Assembly (NCBI GenBank): GCA_035525225.1
Contig: DATLFA010000077.1
Span: forward strand, 1-64,000
DNA: 64,000 nucleotides
Direction: 5' to 3'
Source: DATLFA01 sp035525225
GTDB lineage: Bacteria > Actinomycetota > Acidimicrobiia > Acidimicrobiales > WLNW01
The notes below the pieces were generated by a model that was not told where the DNA came from, ran no database searches, and saw only the letters and a list, made by a program, of their open reading frames with translations. Position 1 is the first letter of the stretch. Every line of letters starts with the position of its first letter. A program made the position numbers and the translations under genes. This document shows, one piece after another, positions 42,540 through 50,506 of the stretch.

Positions 42540-43085
42540 TCAGCCCCGCCCGCGCAACAGCGCGGATTCGACCTCGCCGAGTCGTTCGTCGACGAGACTG
42601 CGAATCGCGCCGATCTCGTAGTCGTTGAAGTCGGCCGGAAGGACGACGATCGGCAGCTTGCTCAACCCGCGCGCGATCGCCGAAGAACGAGCCACACGCT
42701 CGAAGGGCTCGGTCACGAGGACGACCGTCGCGACATCATGAGCTTCGAGCTCAGCAGAAGCGTGGACACTCCACGCCGCACACGCGCCTCAATTGCCGAG
42801 GCCGACGACGACCACGTCGACGGTCTGGGCAAAGCGCACCAGTGCGAGGCGCTGTGCGGGGAAGTCGGCATGGAGATGATCGAATGGCGTGACGCCGGCC
42901 GTCGTCGCACCCTTCGCGCCGCCATGCGCGGCGAGTGCATCGATGACCGTCTTCATCGATCGCCATAACCCGTTGTCGACGAACCCGATCGATGCGCCGC
43001 GAAGTGATTGCACCCCCGCGGCGAGGGGCCTTTCGGGCGGGGCCTCGGCGTCGACAGGCAACAGGATCGTGATCTTTTCCGGCAC
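42540..43085 (-). CDS. UGSC-family selenoprotein, in-frame TGA at codon 99 read as selenocysteine
   Basis: 181 residues including Sec 99 (TGA at 42791-42789). Codons 1-98: 'EKITILLPVDAEAPPERPLAAGVQSLRGASIGFVDNG' to 'TVDVVVVGLGN'. Codons 100-181 continue in the same frame 'GACAAWSVHASAELEAHDVATVVLVTEPFERVARS', 'LPIVVLP', 'LVDERLGEVESALLRGRG'. The junction GN-U-GACAAWSVHxSxELE matches the family motif G(D/N)(U/C)GSC-x-x-WSVHD, which I recognise from Cys and Sec members. A 7-bp perfect stem with a GTG loop starts 12 nt after TGA. The GTG start at 43085 lies 6 nt behind TACCCT (leaderless). The downstream partner gene is the expected neighbour. SelA/B/C/D are not in the window. If TGA were a true stop the gene would end at 42789 in the middle of its conserved motif. 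Confidence 0.88.
42760..42776 (-). promoter_or_regulatory. Probable bacterial SECIS hairpin
   Basis: On the minus strand GCGTGGA-GTG-TCCACGC forms a perfect 7-bp stem with a 3-nt loop whose first base is G. The loop begins 20 nt after the TGA (42789), inside the range where SelB-binding hairpins are found. The sequence also codes for the family's conserved WSVH. Confidence 0.7.
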
Positions 43086-43091
43086 CGCGTC

Positions 43092-43097
43092 AGGGTA
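43092..43097 (-). promoter_or_regulatory. -10 box of the selenoprotein operon
   Basis: TACCCT on the minus strand, 6 nt before the GTG at 43085. It overlaps a plus-strand TAGCGT (43096-43101) that may serve the divergent peptidase gene, so the two promoters are back to back within 43 bp. Confidence 0.5.
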
Positions 43098-43128
43098 GCG
43101 TGCATGAGCGGGCACTCTCGGAGGACGA

Positions 43129-44640
43129 ATGGATCTCGCAACAACCCGGCGATCGTGGCGCCGCCGCGCCGCGGTGGCGGGTGCTGCGACCGTGTTGTTC
43201 CTCGGCATCGGCTGTTCGTCGGATTCGACGACGGGCGCGCCGCCGGCGTCGACCTCGTTGTACGCCGACTCTGCGACCACTTCTTCGAACGCACCGACCA
43301 CGACGCTCCCCCCGACCACCACGCGCACGATCACACCCGTCGCGGGGGCACCCGGTGTCGGTGACGTCGCATTTCCCGGCCTGGGCAACGGTGGGTACGA
43401 CGTCGCCAGCTACACGATCGCCATCGATGCCCGACCCGAAGATCCGGCGATCCGTGCGTCCACCCGCATCGATGCCGTTGCGACCAGCGACCTCTTGTCG
43501 TTCAATCTCGACTTGCACGGCTTCGTAGTGCGATCCGTCAGCGTCGACGACGCCGCCGCCGCATTCGCCCGCGATGGTGCGGAACTCGTCGTCACGCCGA
43601 GCACGCCGATCCCCTTCCGCGCGAAGTTCTCGGTCGAGGTCGCGTACGACGGGGTGCCGGAGCCGCTCAGCGATCCCGATATCGGACGTGTCGGATGGAT
43701 CGACGTCGGCCCCACATCCTACGTCGTGGGTGAGCCTCACGGCGCGCACACGTGGTTCCCCGGCAACGACCATCCGAGTGACAAAGCGGTCTTCGAGATC
43801 CGCATCACCGTACCGGTGGGTGTGACTGCCGTGGCGAACGGCGTGTTGCGCGAGAAACTCGACACCGCCGAATCGACCACGTGGATCTGGGATCAGCGCG
43901 AGCCGATGGCGACCTATCTCGCCATGGTCGCCATCGGCGACTTCGCGATTCACACCGGCGTAGGGCCCCGTGACTTGCCCTTGCGCCACGTGTTCGCAAC
44001 GCGCCTCGCTCCCGCGGCCGCGGACGCCACCGTCCGCACGGCGGAGATGATCGAGGTGCTCGAGTCATGGTTCGGGGCGTACCCGTTCGCCACCTACGGC
44101 GCGCTCGTGGTGGACGACGCGTTCGGATTCGCACTCGAGACACAGACCTTGTCGTTGTTCCCCCGCTCGATCGCGGTTCGCTCACCGCGGAGTGAACGGA
44201 TACAGGTGCACGAACTGGCCCACCAATGGTTCGGCAATTCGGTGACGCTGTCCCGATGGCAGGACATCTGGCTCAACGAAGGCTTCGCGACGTACGCCGA
44301 ATCGCTGTGGCTCGAACGCACACAACTCGGCTACAACATCGATCGCGAGATGCAGACGTACGCGGACAAACGGTATGGACCCATCACCCAACCCACGGCG
44401 GACACCCTCTTCGCCAGGGCCCACTACGAGCGGGGCGCGCTGGTACTGCACGCGCTTCGGCGCACAGTGGGCGACCAGATATTCTCGGCCATCCTCCTCG
44501 ACTATGCGTCGAGCTTTCGCCACAGCAGCGTCGATACCGCGGCATTCGTCGCGTTGGTCAGTCGTCACGCCGGCCAACCGATGAACGACTTCTTCGACCA
44601 GTGGCTCAACGCACCGACCACCCCGCCACTGCCCGGCTGA
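43129..44640 (+). CDS. M1 family metallopeptidase, lipoprotein
   Basis: 503 residues. Strong GGAGGA 3 nt before the ATG. The signal peptide ends 'VLFLGIGC' (Cys 29), followed by a Thr/Ser linker and the aminopeptidase fold: 'GYDVASYTIAIDA', 'TWFPGNDHPSDKAVFEIRITVP', 'MATYLAMVAIGDF', then the zinc site 'VHELAHQWFGNSV' with 'WLNEGFATYAESLW' (HExxH-18-E). In place of the GAMEN motif it reads 'AFGFALETQTL', as in several bacterial M1 proteins. It should be an extracytoplasmic, membrane-anchored aminopeptidase. It is divergent from the selenoprotein operon. Confidence 0.92.
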   Translation: MDLATTRRSWRRRAAVAGAATVLFLGIGCSSDSTTGAPPASTSLYADSATTSSNAPTTTLPPTTTRTITPVAGAPGVGDVAFPGLGNGGYDVASYTIAIDARPEDPAIRASTRIDAVATSDLLSFNLDLHGFVVRSVSVDDAAAAFARDGAELVVTPSTPIPFRAKFSVEVAYDGVPEPLSDPDIGRVGWIDVGPTSYVVGEPHGAHTWFPGNDHPSDKAVFEIRITVPVGVTAVANGVLREKLDTAESTTWIWDQREPMATYLAMVAIGDFAIHTGVGPRDLPLRHVFATRLAPAAADATVRTAEMIEVLESWFGAYPFATYGALVVDDAFGFALETQTLSLFPRSIAVRSPRSERIQVHELAHQWFGNSVTLSRWQDIWLNEGFATYAESLWLERTQLGYNIDREMQTYADKRYGPITQPTADTLFARAHYERGALVLHALRRTVGDQIFSAILLDYASSFRHSSVDTAAFVALVSRHAGQPMNDFFDQWLNAPTTPPLPG

Positions 44641-44664
44641 CCTGAGGCCCGCACCTCCGCGGAA

Positions 44665-44687
44665 CTGTCACAGGCCCTGGCTAACAT
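44665..44687 (+). promoter_or_regulatory. PafBC-like (RecA-NDp type) promoter of the topoisomerase operon
   Basis: CTGTCACAG, exactly 8 nt, then TAACAT. This has the layout of the LexA-independent actinobacterial DNA-damage promoter TTGTCRGTG-N8-TANNNT (core TGTCA shared). An almost identical block, CTGTCACAG with CCCTGG after it, precedes the 49391 gene. Confidence 0.6.
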
Positions 44688-44702
44688 CGAACGAACGTTC
44701 CG
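44687..44702 (+). promoter_or_regulatory. LexA-type SOS box overlapping the transcription start
   Basis: TCGAAC-GAAC-GTTCCG matches the actinobacterial SOS box TCGAAC-N4-GTTCGA except for the last two bases. It directly follows the -10 box, an effective position for repression. Confidence 0.6.
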
Positions 44703-44727
44703 CCTCCTGATCCGGAGCCACCCGCCC

Positions 44728-47142
44728 ATGCCTGAGCAAACCTCTTTGTTTCCCTTCGCGCGAGATGTCGTCGACATCGCTGTCGAAGACGAGATGAGCG
44801 AGTCGTTCCTGCAGTACTCGCTGTCGGTCATCACTTCGCGCGCCATCCCCGACGTACGCGATGGCCTCAAGCCGGTGCAGCGGCGCATCTTGTACGGCAT
44901 GCGCGACATGGGGTTGCGGCCCGACCGCCCTCGCGTCAAGAGCGCCAAGGTCGTGGGCGAGGTCATGGGTAGCTATCACCCGCACGGTGACATGGCGATC
45001 TACGAGACGCTCGTGCGCATGGCCCAGCCCTTCGCCCGCAACGTGACGCTGGTCGACCCGCAAGGCAACTTCGGCACGCTCGACGATCCACCGGCGGCGC
45101 ACCGCTACACCGAGTGCCGGTTGAGCGCGGCGGCGATGGACATGGTCAACGAGCTCGACGAAGAGACCGTCGAGTTCCGGCCGAGCTACGACGGCGCCAA
45201 GACCGAGCCCGCGTGCTTGCCTGCGATGTTGCCCAATTTGCTGGTCAACGGCACCACCGGCATCGCCGTCGGTATGGCGACCAACATGCCGACGCACAAC
45301 CTGCGCGAGGTCTACGAAGCGATCAAGCTGGTGCTGACCAAGCGCCGGCCCCGGCCCACCCTCGACGACCTTTTGGCCGTTCTGCCTGGGCCCGACTTCC
45401 CCAACGGGGGCATCGTGATCGACGAGGGCATCCGCGAGGCCTACGAGACCGGCCGCGGCGCAATCCGCGCGCGGGCCAAGGCCGAAGTGGTCGATCTCCA
45501 ACGCGGGCGCCGCCAGGGCATCGTCGTCACCGAGTTGCCGTTCATGGTCGGCGCCGAGCGGGTCATCAGCCGCATCAAGGAACTGGTGATCGACAACAAG
45601 ATCGGTGGTATCGACGACGTCGTCAACCTCAGCGATCGCGAACACGGGCTGCGCATCCAGATCACGTGCAAGCCATCGGTCAACCCGCATGCAGTGTTGA
45701 CCGACCTCTACCGGCAAACGCCGATGGAGGACACGTTCGGCATCAACAACGTGGTCCTGGTCGACGGCGTGCCCACCACGCTCGGTCTCTACGACCTGTG
45801 TTGTCACTACATCGACCACCGACTCGATGTCATCGTCAAACGCACACAGTTTCGCTTGCGCAAGGCCAACGATCGCATTCACATCGTCGAGGGGTTGCTC
45901 AAGGCCCTCGATGCCATCGATGCCGTCATCAAGATCATTCGCGGGTCCAAGGACAGCGACGAAGCGCGCTCCAGATTGATGGCCCAGCTCGAGTTGAGCG
46001 AGATCCAGGCGACGACCATCCTCGACATGCAATTGCGCCGTCTCACCCAGCTCGAAAAGCTCAAGCTCCAACAAGAGCGTGACGAGCTGCGGCGCACGAT
46101 CGCCGACCTCGACGACATGTTGCGCTCCGAGAATCGGCAACGCAAGACGGTGCTCACCGAGCTCGGCGAGCTCGTCGAGCCCTATGGCGGCAAACGGCGC
46201 ACCCGCATCGTCTCGGCCGAGGATGTGCCGGTCTACGAGGCTCCGCCCGTCGCGCCGAGCGCGGCACTCGCCGACGAACCGTGCATCGTCACGCTCTCGA
46301 CGAGCGGCACCGCCGGGCGCGCACCGATCGACGGCGCCAAGCGCGCGACTCCGGGGCGGCACGACGTGATTGCCACTCAGTCCGTGACCTCGACGCAGAG
46401 CATGGTGTTCGCGATCAGCTCCGAAGGGCGTGCGCTCAGCGCGACGGCGATCGACGTCGCCGACGCGTCGACGCGAGCGCGGGGCGCTCCCGCCGCGCAG
46501 ATCTTCGGCGCGAACAAGGGCGAGCAACTCCTCGCGCTCGTCGCACCCGGTGACGAGCACCTGGTCCTCGTCACTGCGTCAGGCGTGGTCAAGCGAGTCG
46601 CGCCCGACGAGCTCGCGGACACCAAAGGCGGCCGCCCTGTCATCAACCTCAAACCGGGCGATCGTGTTGCGGCTGCGTTCACCAGCCCCGAATCCGTCGA
46701 CATCGTCATCGTGTCGAGCGACGGCCAATGCCTGCGCACCGCGGTCGACGGCATCTCCGTGCAGGGTCGCGGCGCCGGCGGTGTGGCCGGCATCAGCCTG
46801 CGCGGCGACGCGGTCGTCGTCGGGGCGGGCGCTGTTATCGGCGAGACCTCCATCGTCAGCGTCACCGACAAGGGATGGGCCAAGGCCACCGATGCCGCCG
46901 ACATCCCCGCCAAGGGCCGTGGCGCCGGCGGCGTCCGGCTGGCGCGGTTCCCCGACAACCAGCGCATCGCCCTCGTCTACGTCGGCGCGCCGTCGGGCCT
47001 GCATGCGTTGATGGCCGCCGATGACAATCCCAACCAAACCGACCCCAACCCCGTGCAGTTTCCTCTCGAGCCGACCAAACGCGACCTCGTTTCGGTGCAG
47101 ACTGAACGGCGCATCCACGCAGTCGGCCCACTGCGCTGGTGA
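44728..47142 (+). CDS. Type II DNA topoisomerase (gyrase/topoisomerase IV) subunit A
   Basis: 804 residues. The cleavage core begins 'MSESFLQYSLSVITSRAIPDVRDGLKPVQRRILYGM', and the active-site tyrosine is Tyr 127 in 'AAHRYTECRL'. The quinolone pocket reads HPHGDMAIYE: Met 89 where most enzymes have Ser or Ala, and Glu at the acidic position as in ParC. The coiled-coil gate is followed by a C-terminal beta-pinwheel ('SSEGRALSATAIDV', 'VTASGVVKRVAPDEL', 'SSDGQCLRTAVDGIS', 'VTDKGWAKATDAADI'). No GyrA box (QRRGGKG) is seen, so decatenation or relaxation rather than supercoiling is likely. It precedes the B-subunit gene by 13 bp. A damage-type promoter and a LexA-like box lie upstream. Confidence 0.95.
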   Translation: MPEQTSLFPFARDVVDIAVEDEMSESFLQYSLSVITSRAIPDVRDGLKPVQRRILYGMRDMGLRPDRPRVKSAKVVGEVMGSYHPHGDMAIYETLVRMAQPFARNVTLVDPQGNFGTLDDPPAAHRYTECRLSAAAMDMVNELDEETVEFRPSYDGAKTEPACLPAMLPNLLVNGTTGIAVGMATNMPTHNLREVYEAIKLVLTKRRPRPTLDDLLAVLPGPDFPNGGIVIDEGIREAYETGRGAIRARAKAEVVDLQRGRRQGIVVTELPFMVGAERVISRIKELVIDNKIGGIDDVVNLSDREHGLRIQITCKPSVNPHAVLTDLYRQTPMEDTFGINNVVLVDGVPTTLGLYDLCCHYIDHRLDVIVKRTQFRLRKANDRIHIVEGLLKALDAIDAVIKIIRGSKDSDEARSRLMAQLELSEIQATTILDMQLRRLTQLEKLKLQQERDELRRTIADLDDMLRSENRQRKTVLTELGELVEPYGGKRRTRIVSAEDVPVYEAPPVAPSAALADEPCIVTLSTSGTAGRAPIDGAKRATPGRHDVIATQSVTSTQSMVFAISSEGRALSATAIDVADASTRARGAPAAQIFGANKGEQLLALVAPGDEHLVLVTASGVVKRVAPDELADTKGGRPVINLKPGDRVAAAFTSPESVDIVIVSSDGQCLRTAVDGISVQGRGAGGVAGISLRGDAVVVGAGAVIGETSIVSVTDKGWAKATDAADIPAKGRGAGGVRLARFPDNQRIALVYVGAPSGLHALMAADDNPNQTDPNPVQFPLEPTKRDLVSVQTERRIHAVGPLRW

Positions 47143-47155
47143 CGGAGACCAACTG

Positions 47156-49285
47156 ATGGCAACGAAGAAAACGGAGTCGAAGGCCAAGGGCCCGAGCGGC
47201 CCTTCGAGCGGGGGGGCCAAGGGCCCGCGCGGGGCCCCGACGCGCAAAGGTTCGGGCTACGACGCCGACGCGATCCAGACGCTCGAAGGCCTCGAGGCGG
47301 TGCGCAAACGACCCGGCATGTACATCGGCGGCACCGGTTCGGGCGGGCTCACCCACCTCGTCTGGGAGCTGATCGACAACGCGGTCGACGAGGCCGCTGC
47401 CGGCTACGGCAACCGCATCGAAGTCGTGTTGTATCGCGACAAGTCGGTAGAGGTGATCGACAACGGCCGTGGTATCCCCATCGACCGTCATCCAAAGCGC
47501 AAGGTCTCGGCCCTCGAGGTCGTGCTCACCGAACTGCACGCGGGTGGCAAATTCGGCGGCGGCGCCTACGGCGCGTCGGGTGGACTCCACGGCGTCGGGG
47601 CATCGGTCGTCAATGCGCTGTCGACGCAACTCGTCGCCGAAGTCGACCGCGACGGTTACACCTGGCAGCTCTCGTTCCTCGATCGCGTCGCCGGCCATTT
47701 CGACAAGAGCGATCGTTTCGCCCCCTCCCACGAATTGGCCCAGATCAAGAAGATCGCGCCCAGAAAGACCGGCACGCGCGTGCGCTTCTGGCCCGACTGG
47801 GACATCTTCGATGCCGATGCGTCCATCGACATCGAGCAAGTTCGCGACCGCGTCGCCACGATGTGCTTCCTCGTGCCCGGGCTCAAGGTCGTGCTCGTCG
47901 ACAAGCGCTCCGGCGGCAACAGCGAGCCCGAAGAGTTCGTGTCGCGAGGCGGGCTGGCCGACTACGTCGACTACCTCTGTGTCGGCGAGAACGTCACCGA
48001 GGTCATCACCCTCACCGGCTCGGGCACCTTCGAAGAAAAGGTTCCGGTCGACGCCAAGATGCAACTCGTCACGCGCGAGTGCAAGGTCGAGGCCGCACTG
48101 CGATGGATCAAGGGTTACGACAGCACGCTCTTGTCGTTCGTGAACACCATCCCGACCGCACAGGGCGGTACCCACGTCGCCGGCTTCGAGCGTGCGCTCG
48201 GCTACGTCATCAACGACGTGTTGCTGTCGGGTACCCGCAAGCTTGCCGTGCTGGCCAAGAAGGGCGAAGACCGCGCGAAGAAAGAAGACGTCCAAGAGGG
48301 TCTCGTCGCGGTGGTCAAGGTCACCTTCCCCGAACCCCAGTTCCGCGGCCAGACCAAACAAGAGCTCGGCACACCGGCGGCGCAATCGATCGTCTACGAC
48401 GTCGTCAAACAAGGCCTCACCGACTGGATCAACCCCGGTGGAGGTCCGCGCACCCACGTCAACGCCTTGCGCGAAAAGATCGCGTCGGCGGTCGTCAACC
48501 GCGTGACGTCGAAATATGCGCTCGAGGCCAAGCGCAAGGCGTCGAGCCTCGGCTCGACCGGCATGCCCGACAAGCTCGCGGACTGCCGCACCCACGGTGA
48601 AAACAGCGAACTCATCATCGTCGAAGGCGATTCGGCCGCGGGCCCGGCAAAGGCCGGGCGCAATGCCGACTACATGGCGATCCTTCCGCTGCGGGGCAAG
48701 GTCGTCAACGCCGGCAAGGCCACCATGAAACAGGTGCTCGACAACGCCGAGGCCCACGCGCTGTTCACCGCCATCGGTGCCGGATCGGGCAAGGACTTCA
48801 ACCTCGCCGATGCTCGCTACGGACGCGTCGTGATCCTCTGCGACGCCGACGTCGACGGCAGCCATATCCGCTGCCTGTTGTTGACCCTCTTCTACCACTA
48901 CATGCGACCCATGCTCGAGGCTGGGCGCGTGTTTGCCGCGCAGCCTCCGCTGTTCACCGCGCGGGTCGGTGACAAGCTCTACCGGGCGTTCAGCGATGCC
49001 GATCGGGACAAGATCGTCAAAGAGCTCACCAAGGGCAACCGCAAGGCCGAGAACATCTCCTGGCAACGCTTCAAGGGCCTTGGCGAGATGAACGTCCAAG
49101 AGCTCGCGGAGTGCGCGCTCGACCCGGCCACGCGCATCCTTCGCCGCATCACGATGGCCGACGCGAAGGCCGCCAAACAGGCGGCAGAGATGTTCGAGAT
49201 CCTGATGGGTAACGACGTCGCATCGCGCAAGGACTATCTCGTCAAGAACAGCGCACTGTTCGACCGCGCCGCCCTCGACATCTGA
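47156..49285 (+). CDS. Type II DNA topoisomerase (gyrase/topoisomerase IV) subunit B
   Basis: 709 residues from the ATG at 47156 (GGAG 9 nt upstream), which gives a low-complexity Lys/Gly/Ser/Pro N-tail before the GHKL ATPase: 'LEGLEAVRKRPGMYIGGTGSGGLTHLVWELIDNAVDEAAAGYGNRIEV', 'VIDNGRGIPID', 'GASGGLHGVGASVVNALS'. The TOPRIM domain has 'LIIVEGDSAAGPAKAGRN' and the metal-binding 'LCDADVDGSHIRCLLLTLFYH'. The end 'ISWQRFKGLGEMNVQELAECALDP' is canonical. EGDSAAG replaces the usual EGDSAGG. The tail contains one copy of the dispersed GGGCCCGAGCGGCC motif, in coding frame. It forms a two-gene operon with subunit A, in the unusual order A then B. Confidence 0.95.
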   Translation: MATKKTESKAKGPSGPSSGGAKGPRGAPTRKGSGYDADAIQTLEGLEAVRKRPGMYIGGTGSGGLTHLVWELIDNAVDEAAAGYGNRIEVVLYRDKSVEVIDNGRGIPIDRHPKRKVSALEVVLTELHAGGKFGGGAYGASGGLHGVGASVVNALSTQLVAEVDRDGYTWQLSFLDRVAGHFDKSDRFAPSHELAQIKKIAPRKTGTRVRFWPDWDIFDADASIDIEQVRDRVATMCFLVPGLKVVLVDKRSGGNSEPEEFVSRGGLADYVDYLCVGENVTEVITLTGSGTFEEKVPVDAKMQLVTRECKVEAALRWIKGYDSTLLSFVNTIPTAQGGTHVAGFERALGYVINDVLLSGTRKLAVLAKKGEDRAKKEDVQEGLVAVVKVTFPEPQFRGQTKQELGTPAAQSIVYDVVKQGLTDWINPGGGPRTHVNALREKIASAVVNRVTSKYALEAKRKASSLGSTGMPDKLADCRTHGENSELIIVEGDSAAGPAKAGRNADYMAILPLRGKVVNAGKATMKQVLDNAEAHALFTAIGAGSGKDFNLADARYGRVVILCDADVDGSHIRCLLLTLFYHYMRPMLEAGRVFAAQPPLFTARVGDKLYRAFSDADRDKIVKELTKGNRKAENISWQRFKGLGEMNVQELAECALDPATRILRRITMADAKAAKQAAEMFEILMGNDVASRKDYLVKNSALFDRAALDI
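47188..47214 (+). repeat. Dispersed GC-rich motif copy within coding sequence
   Basis: GGGCCCGAGCGGCC followed by CTTCGAGCGGGGG, encoding part of the Gly/Pro/Ser-rich N-tail of the B subunit. It has the same core as the copies at 14339, 14385, 21412 and 55348. Confidence 0.7.
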
Positions 49286-49360
49286 CGTCTCGCCCGGTCC
49301 TCCCGACCCCGGTCACCACCCGTCCCGTCGACCCCGGTCCCCCGCCCGGCTTCCCGGAGA

Positions 49361-49383
49361 CTGTCACAGCCCTGGTGTAGAAC
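49361..49383 (+). promoter_or_regulatory. PafBC-like promoter element shared with the topoisomerase operon
   Basis: CTGTCACAG, 8 nt (CCCTGGTG), then TAGAAC, which ends 7 nt before the GTG at 49391. The -35-like part and the following CCCTGG are the same as in front of the topoisomerase A gene, but no LexA-type palindrome is present here. Confidence 0.55.
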
Positions 49384-49390
49384 TACAAGA

Positions 49391-50332
49391 GTGCAACTCT
49401 TCGACGATGGTCCGTTCTTCGATCCCGACGCCCCCGGCGCGGCCGATGCCGACGCCGTCGTCGAGGACGTGGCCCTGTCGACGATTGCGCTCGGCCCACC
49501 GCCGTACCTCTCGCCGTCGAGCGCGTCGCTCTACCAGCAATGCCCCCGCCGCTGGCGCTACCGCTACATCGACCGTCTACCCGACCCGCCCGGAGAGGCC
49601 GCACTGACCGGCACGTTCGCCCACCGGGTCCTCGAGCTCTTGTTCCAAGAGCCCGCCACTGCTCGCACCCTCGAGCGGGCGCGCCAACTCGCTCGCGACG
49701 TGTGGCCCGAGACCGAAGACCATCCCTCGTATCAGGCGCTCGAGCTCGACGAGGCCGCGGCACGTGGCTTCCGATGGCGGGGGTGGCTTGCCATCGAGGG
49801 TTTGTGGACGGTCGAAGACCCGGCTCTCGTGCAGGTCAAGGCCACCGAGCGCATGGTCGACACGGTTGTCGGCGACGTGCCGTTCCGCGGTGTCGTCGAT
49901 CGCCTCGACTACGGCCACGACGGTCACGGTCTCGTCATCACCGACTACAAGTCGGGTCGGGCGCCGACGGCGCGCTACGCCGACAGCCGGCTGGCACAAG
50001 TCCTGTTGTATACGGCGGCCATCGAGGCCAGCGACGGTGAGCGACCCTCGATGGCCCGGCTCGTCTATCTCGGCCAGCGAGTGATCGACGTGGTCGCGAC
50101 CGACGTTGTGATGCGCCCCGTGGTCGATCAGCTCCACGCCACATGGCAAGCCATCAACCTCGAGCGCGAGAGCGACGAGTACACCCCGAAGCCCGGTCCC
50201 CTGTGCGCGTGGTGCCCCTACGCGGCGCGCTGCGACGAAGGCCGGGCCGAGATCCTGCGCCGCGCCGAGCTGGGTCTGCTACCTCCGACCGCGCCCGCAG
50301 TGCAGGCGCTCGGTCTTCCCCTCGCGAGCTGA
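49391..50332 (+). CDS. PD-(D/E)XK (RecB/Cas4-like) nuclease with Fe-S cysteines
   Basis: 313 residues, GTG start. 'YLSPSSASLYQQCPRRWRYRYIDRLP' is the RecB-family entry motif with a first cysteine (Cys 51), 'TGTFAHRVLELLF' follows, and the nuclease core is 'RGVVDRLDYGHDGHGLVITDYKSGR' (D...DxK). The C-terminus holds 'CAWCPYAARC', three more cysteines that with Cys 51 form the [4Fe-4S] site of Cas4/AddB-type nucleases. It is a single-strand exonuclease or repair nuclease by family. It follows the topoisomerase operon and shares its promoter element, which suggests joint induction by DNA damage. Confidence 0.9.
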   Translation: MQLFDDGPFFDPDAPGAADADAVVEDVALSTIALGPPPYLSPSSASLYQQCPRRWRYRYIDRLPDPPGEAALTGTFAHRVLELLFQEPATARTLERARQLARDVWPETEDHPSYQALELDEAAARGFRWRGWLAIEGLWTVEDPALVQVKATERMVDTVVGDVPFRGVVDRLDYGHDGHGLVITDYKSGRAPTARYADSRLAQVLLYTAAIEASDGERPSMARLVYLGQRVIDVVATDVVMRPVVDQLHATWQAINLERESDEYTPKPGPLCAWCPYAARCDEGRAEILRRAELGLLPPTAPAVQALGLPLAS

Positions 50333-50492
50333 CCGACTGGTTCACACGTGCGCGAAAACGATGCGGAAAAACAACGCTCTTCACGACGCGGCGGGCAACT
50401 ACGTGACAACCAACCGTGACAATTCACGCGCGATCGACACCGAGTGACAAACAACGGGTCGAACTGCTCACGATCCACATGACATACACCGA

Positions 50493-50498
50493 TATATT
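50493..50498 (+). promoter_or_regulatory. -10 box of the 50507 gene
   Basis: TATATT, 8 nt before the GTG at 50507. There is no ribosome-binding site between them. It lies at the end of a 174-bp AT-richer gap that shows no other feature. Confidence 0.5.
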
Positions 50499-50506
50499 CG
50501 CCGCCT

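Noticed and set aside
42789..43388. A 199-residue protein ending at the TGA
   Set aside because: The start lies inside the divergent peptidase gene, and the end cuts the UGSC motif; the TGA is better read as Sec.
44668..46560. A 630-residue minus-strand frame
   Set aside because: Antisense shadow of the topoisomerase A gene, caused by high GC codon use.
46862..49099. A 745-residue minus-strand frame
   Set aside because: Antisense shadow of the topoisomerase B gene; no recognisable domain.
49378..49393. LexA box before the nuclease gene
   Set aside because: Only a GAAC half-site is present; the second half is absent.
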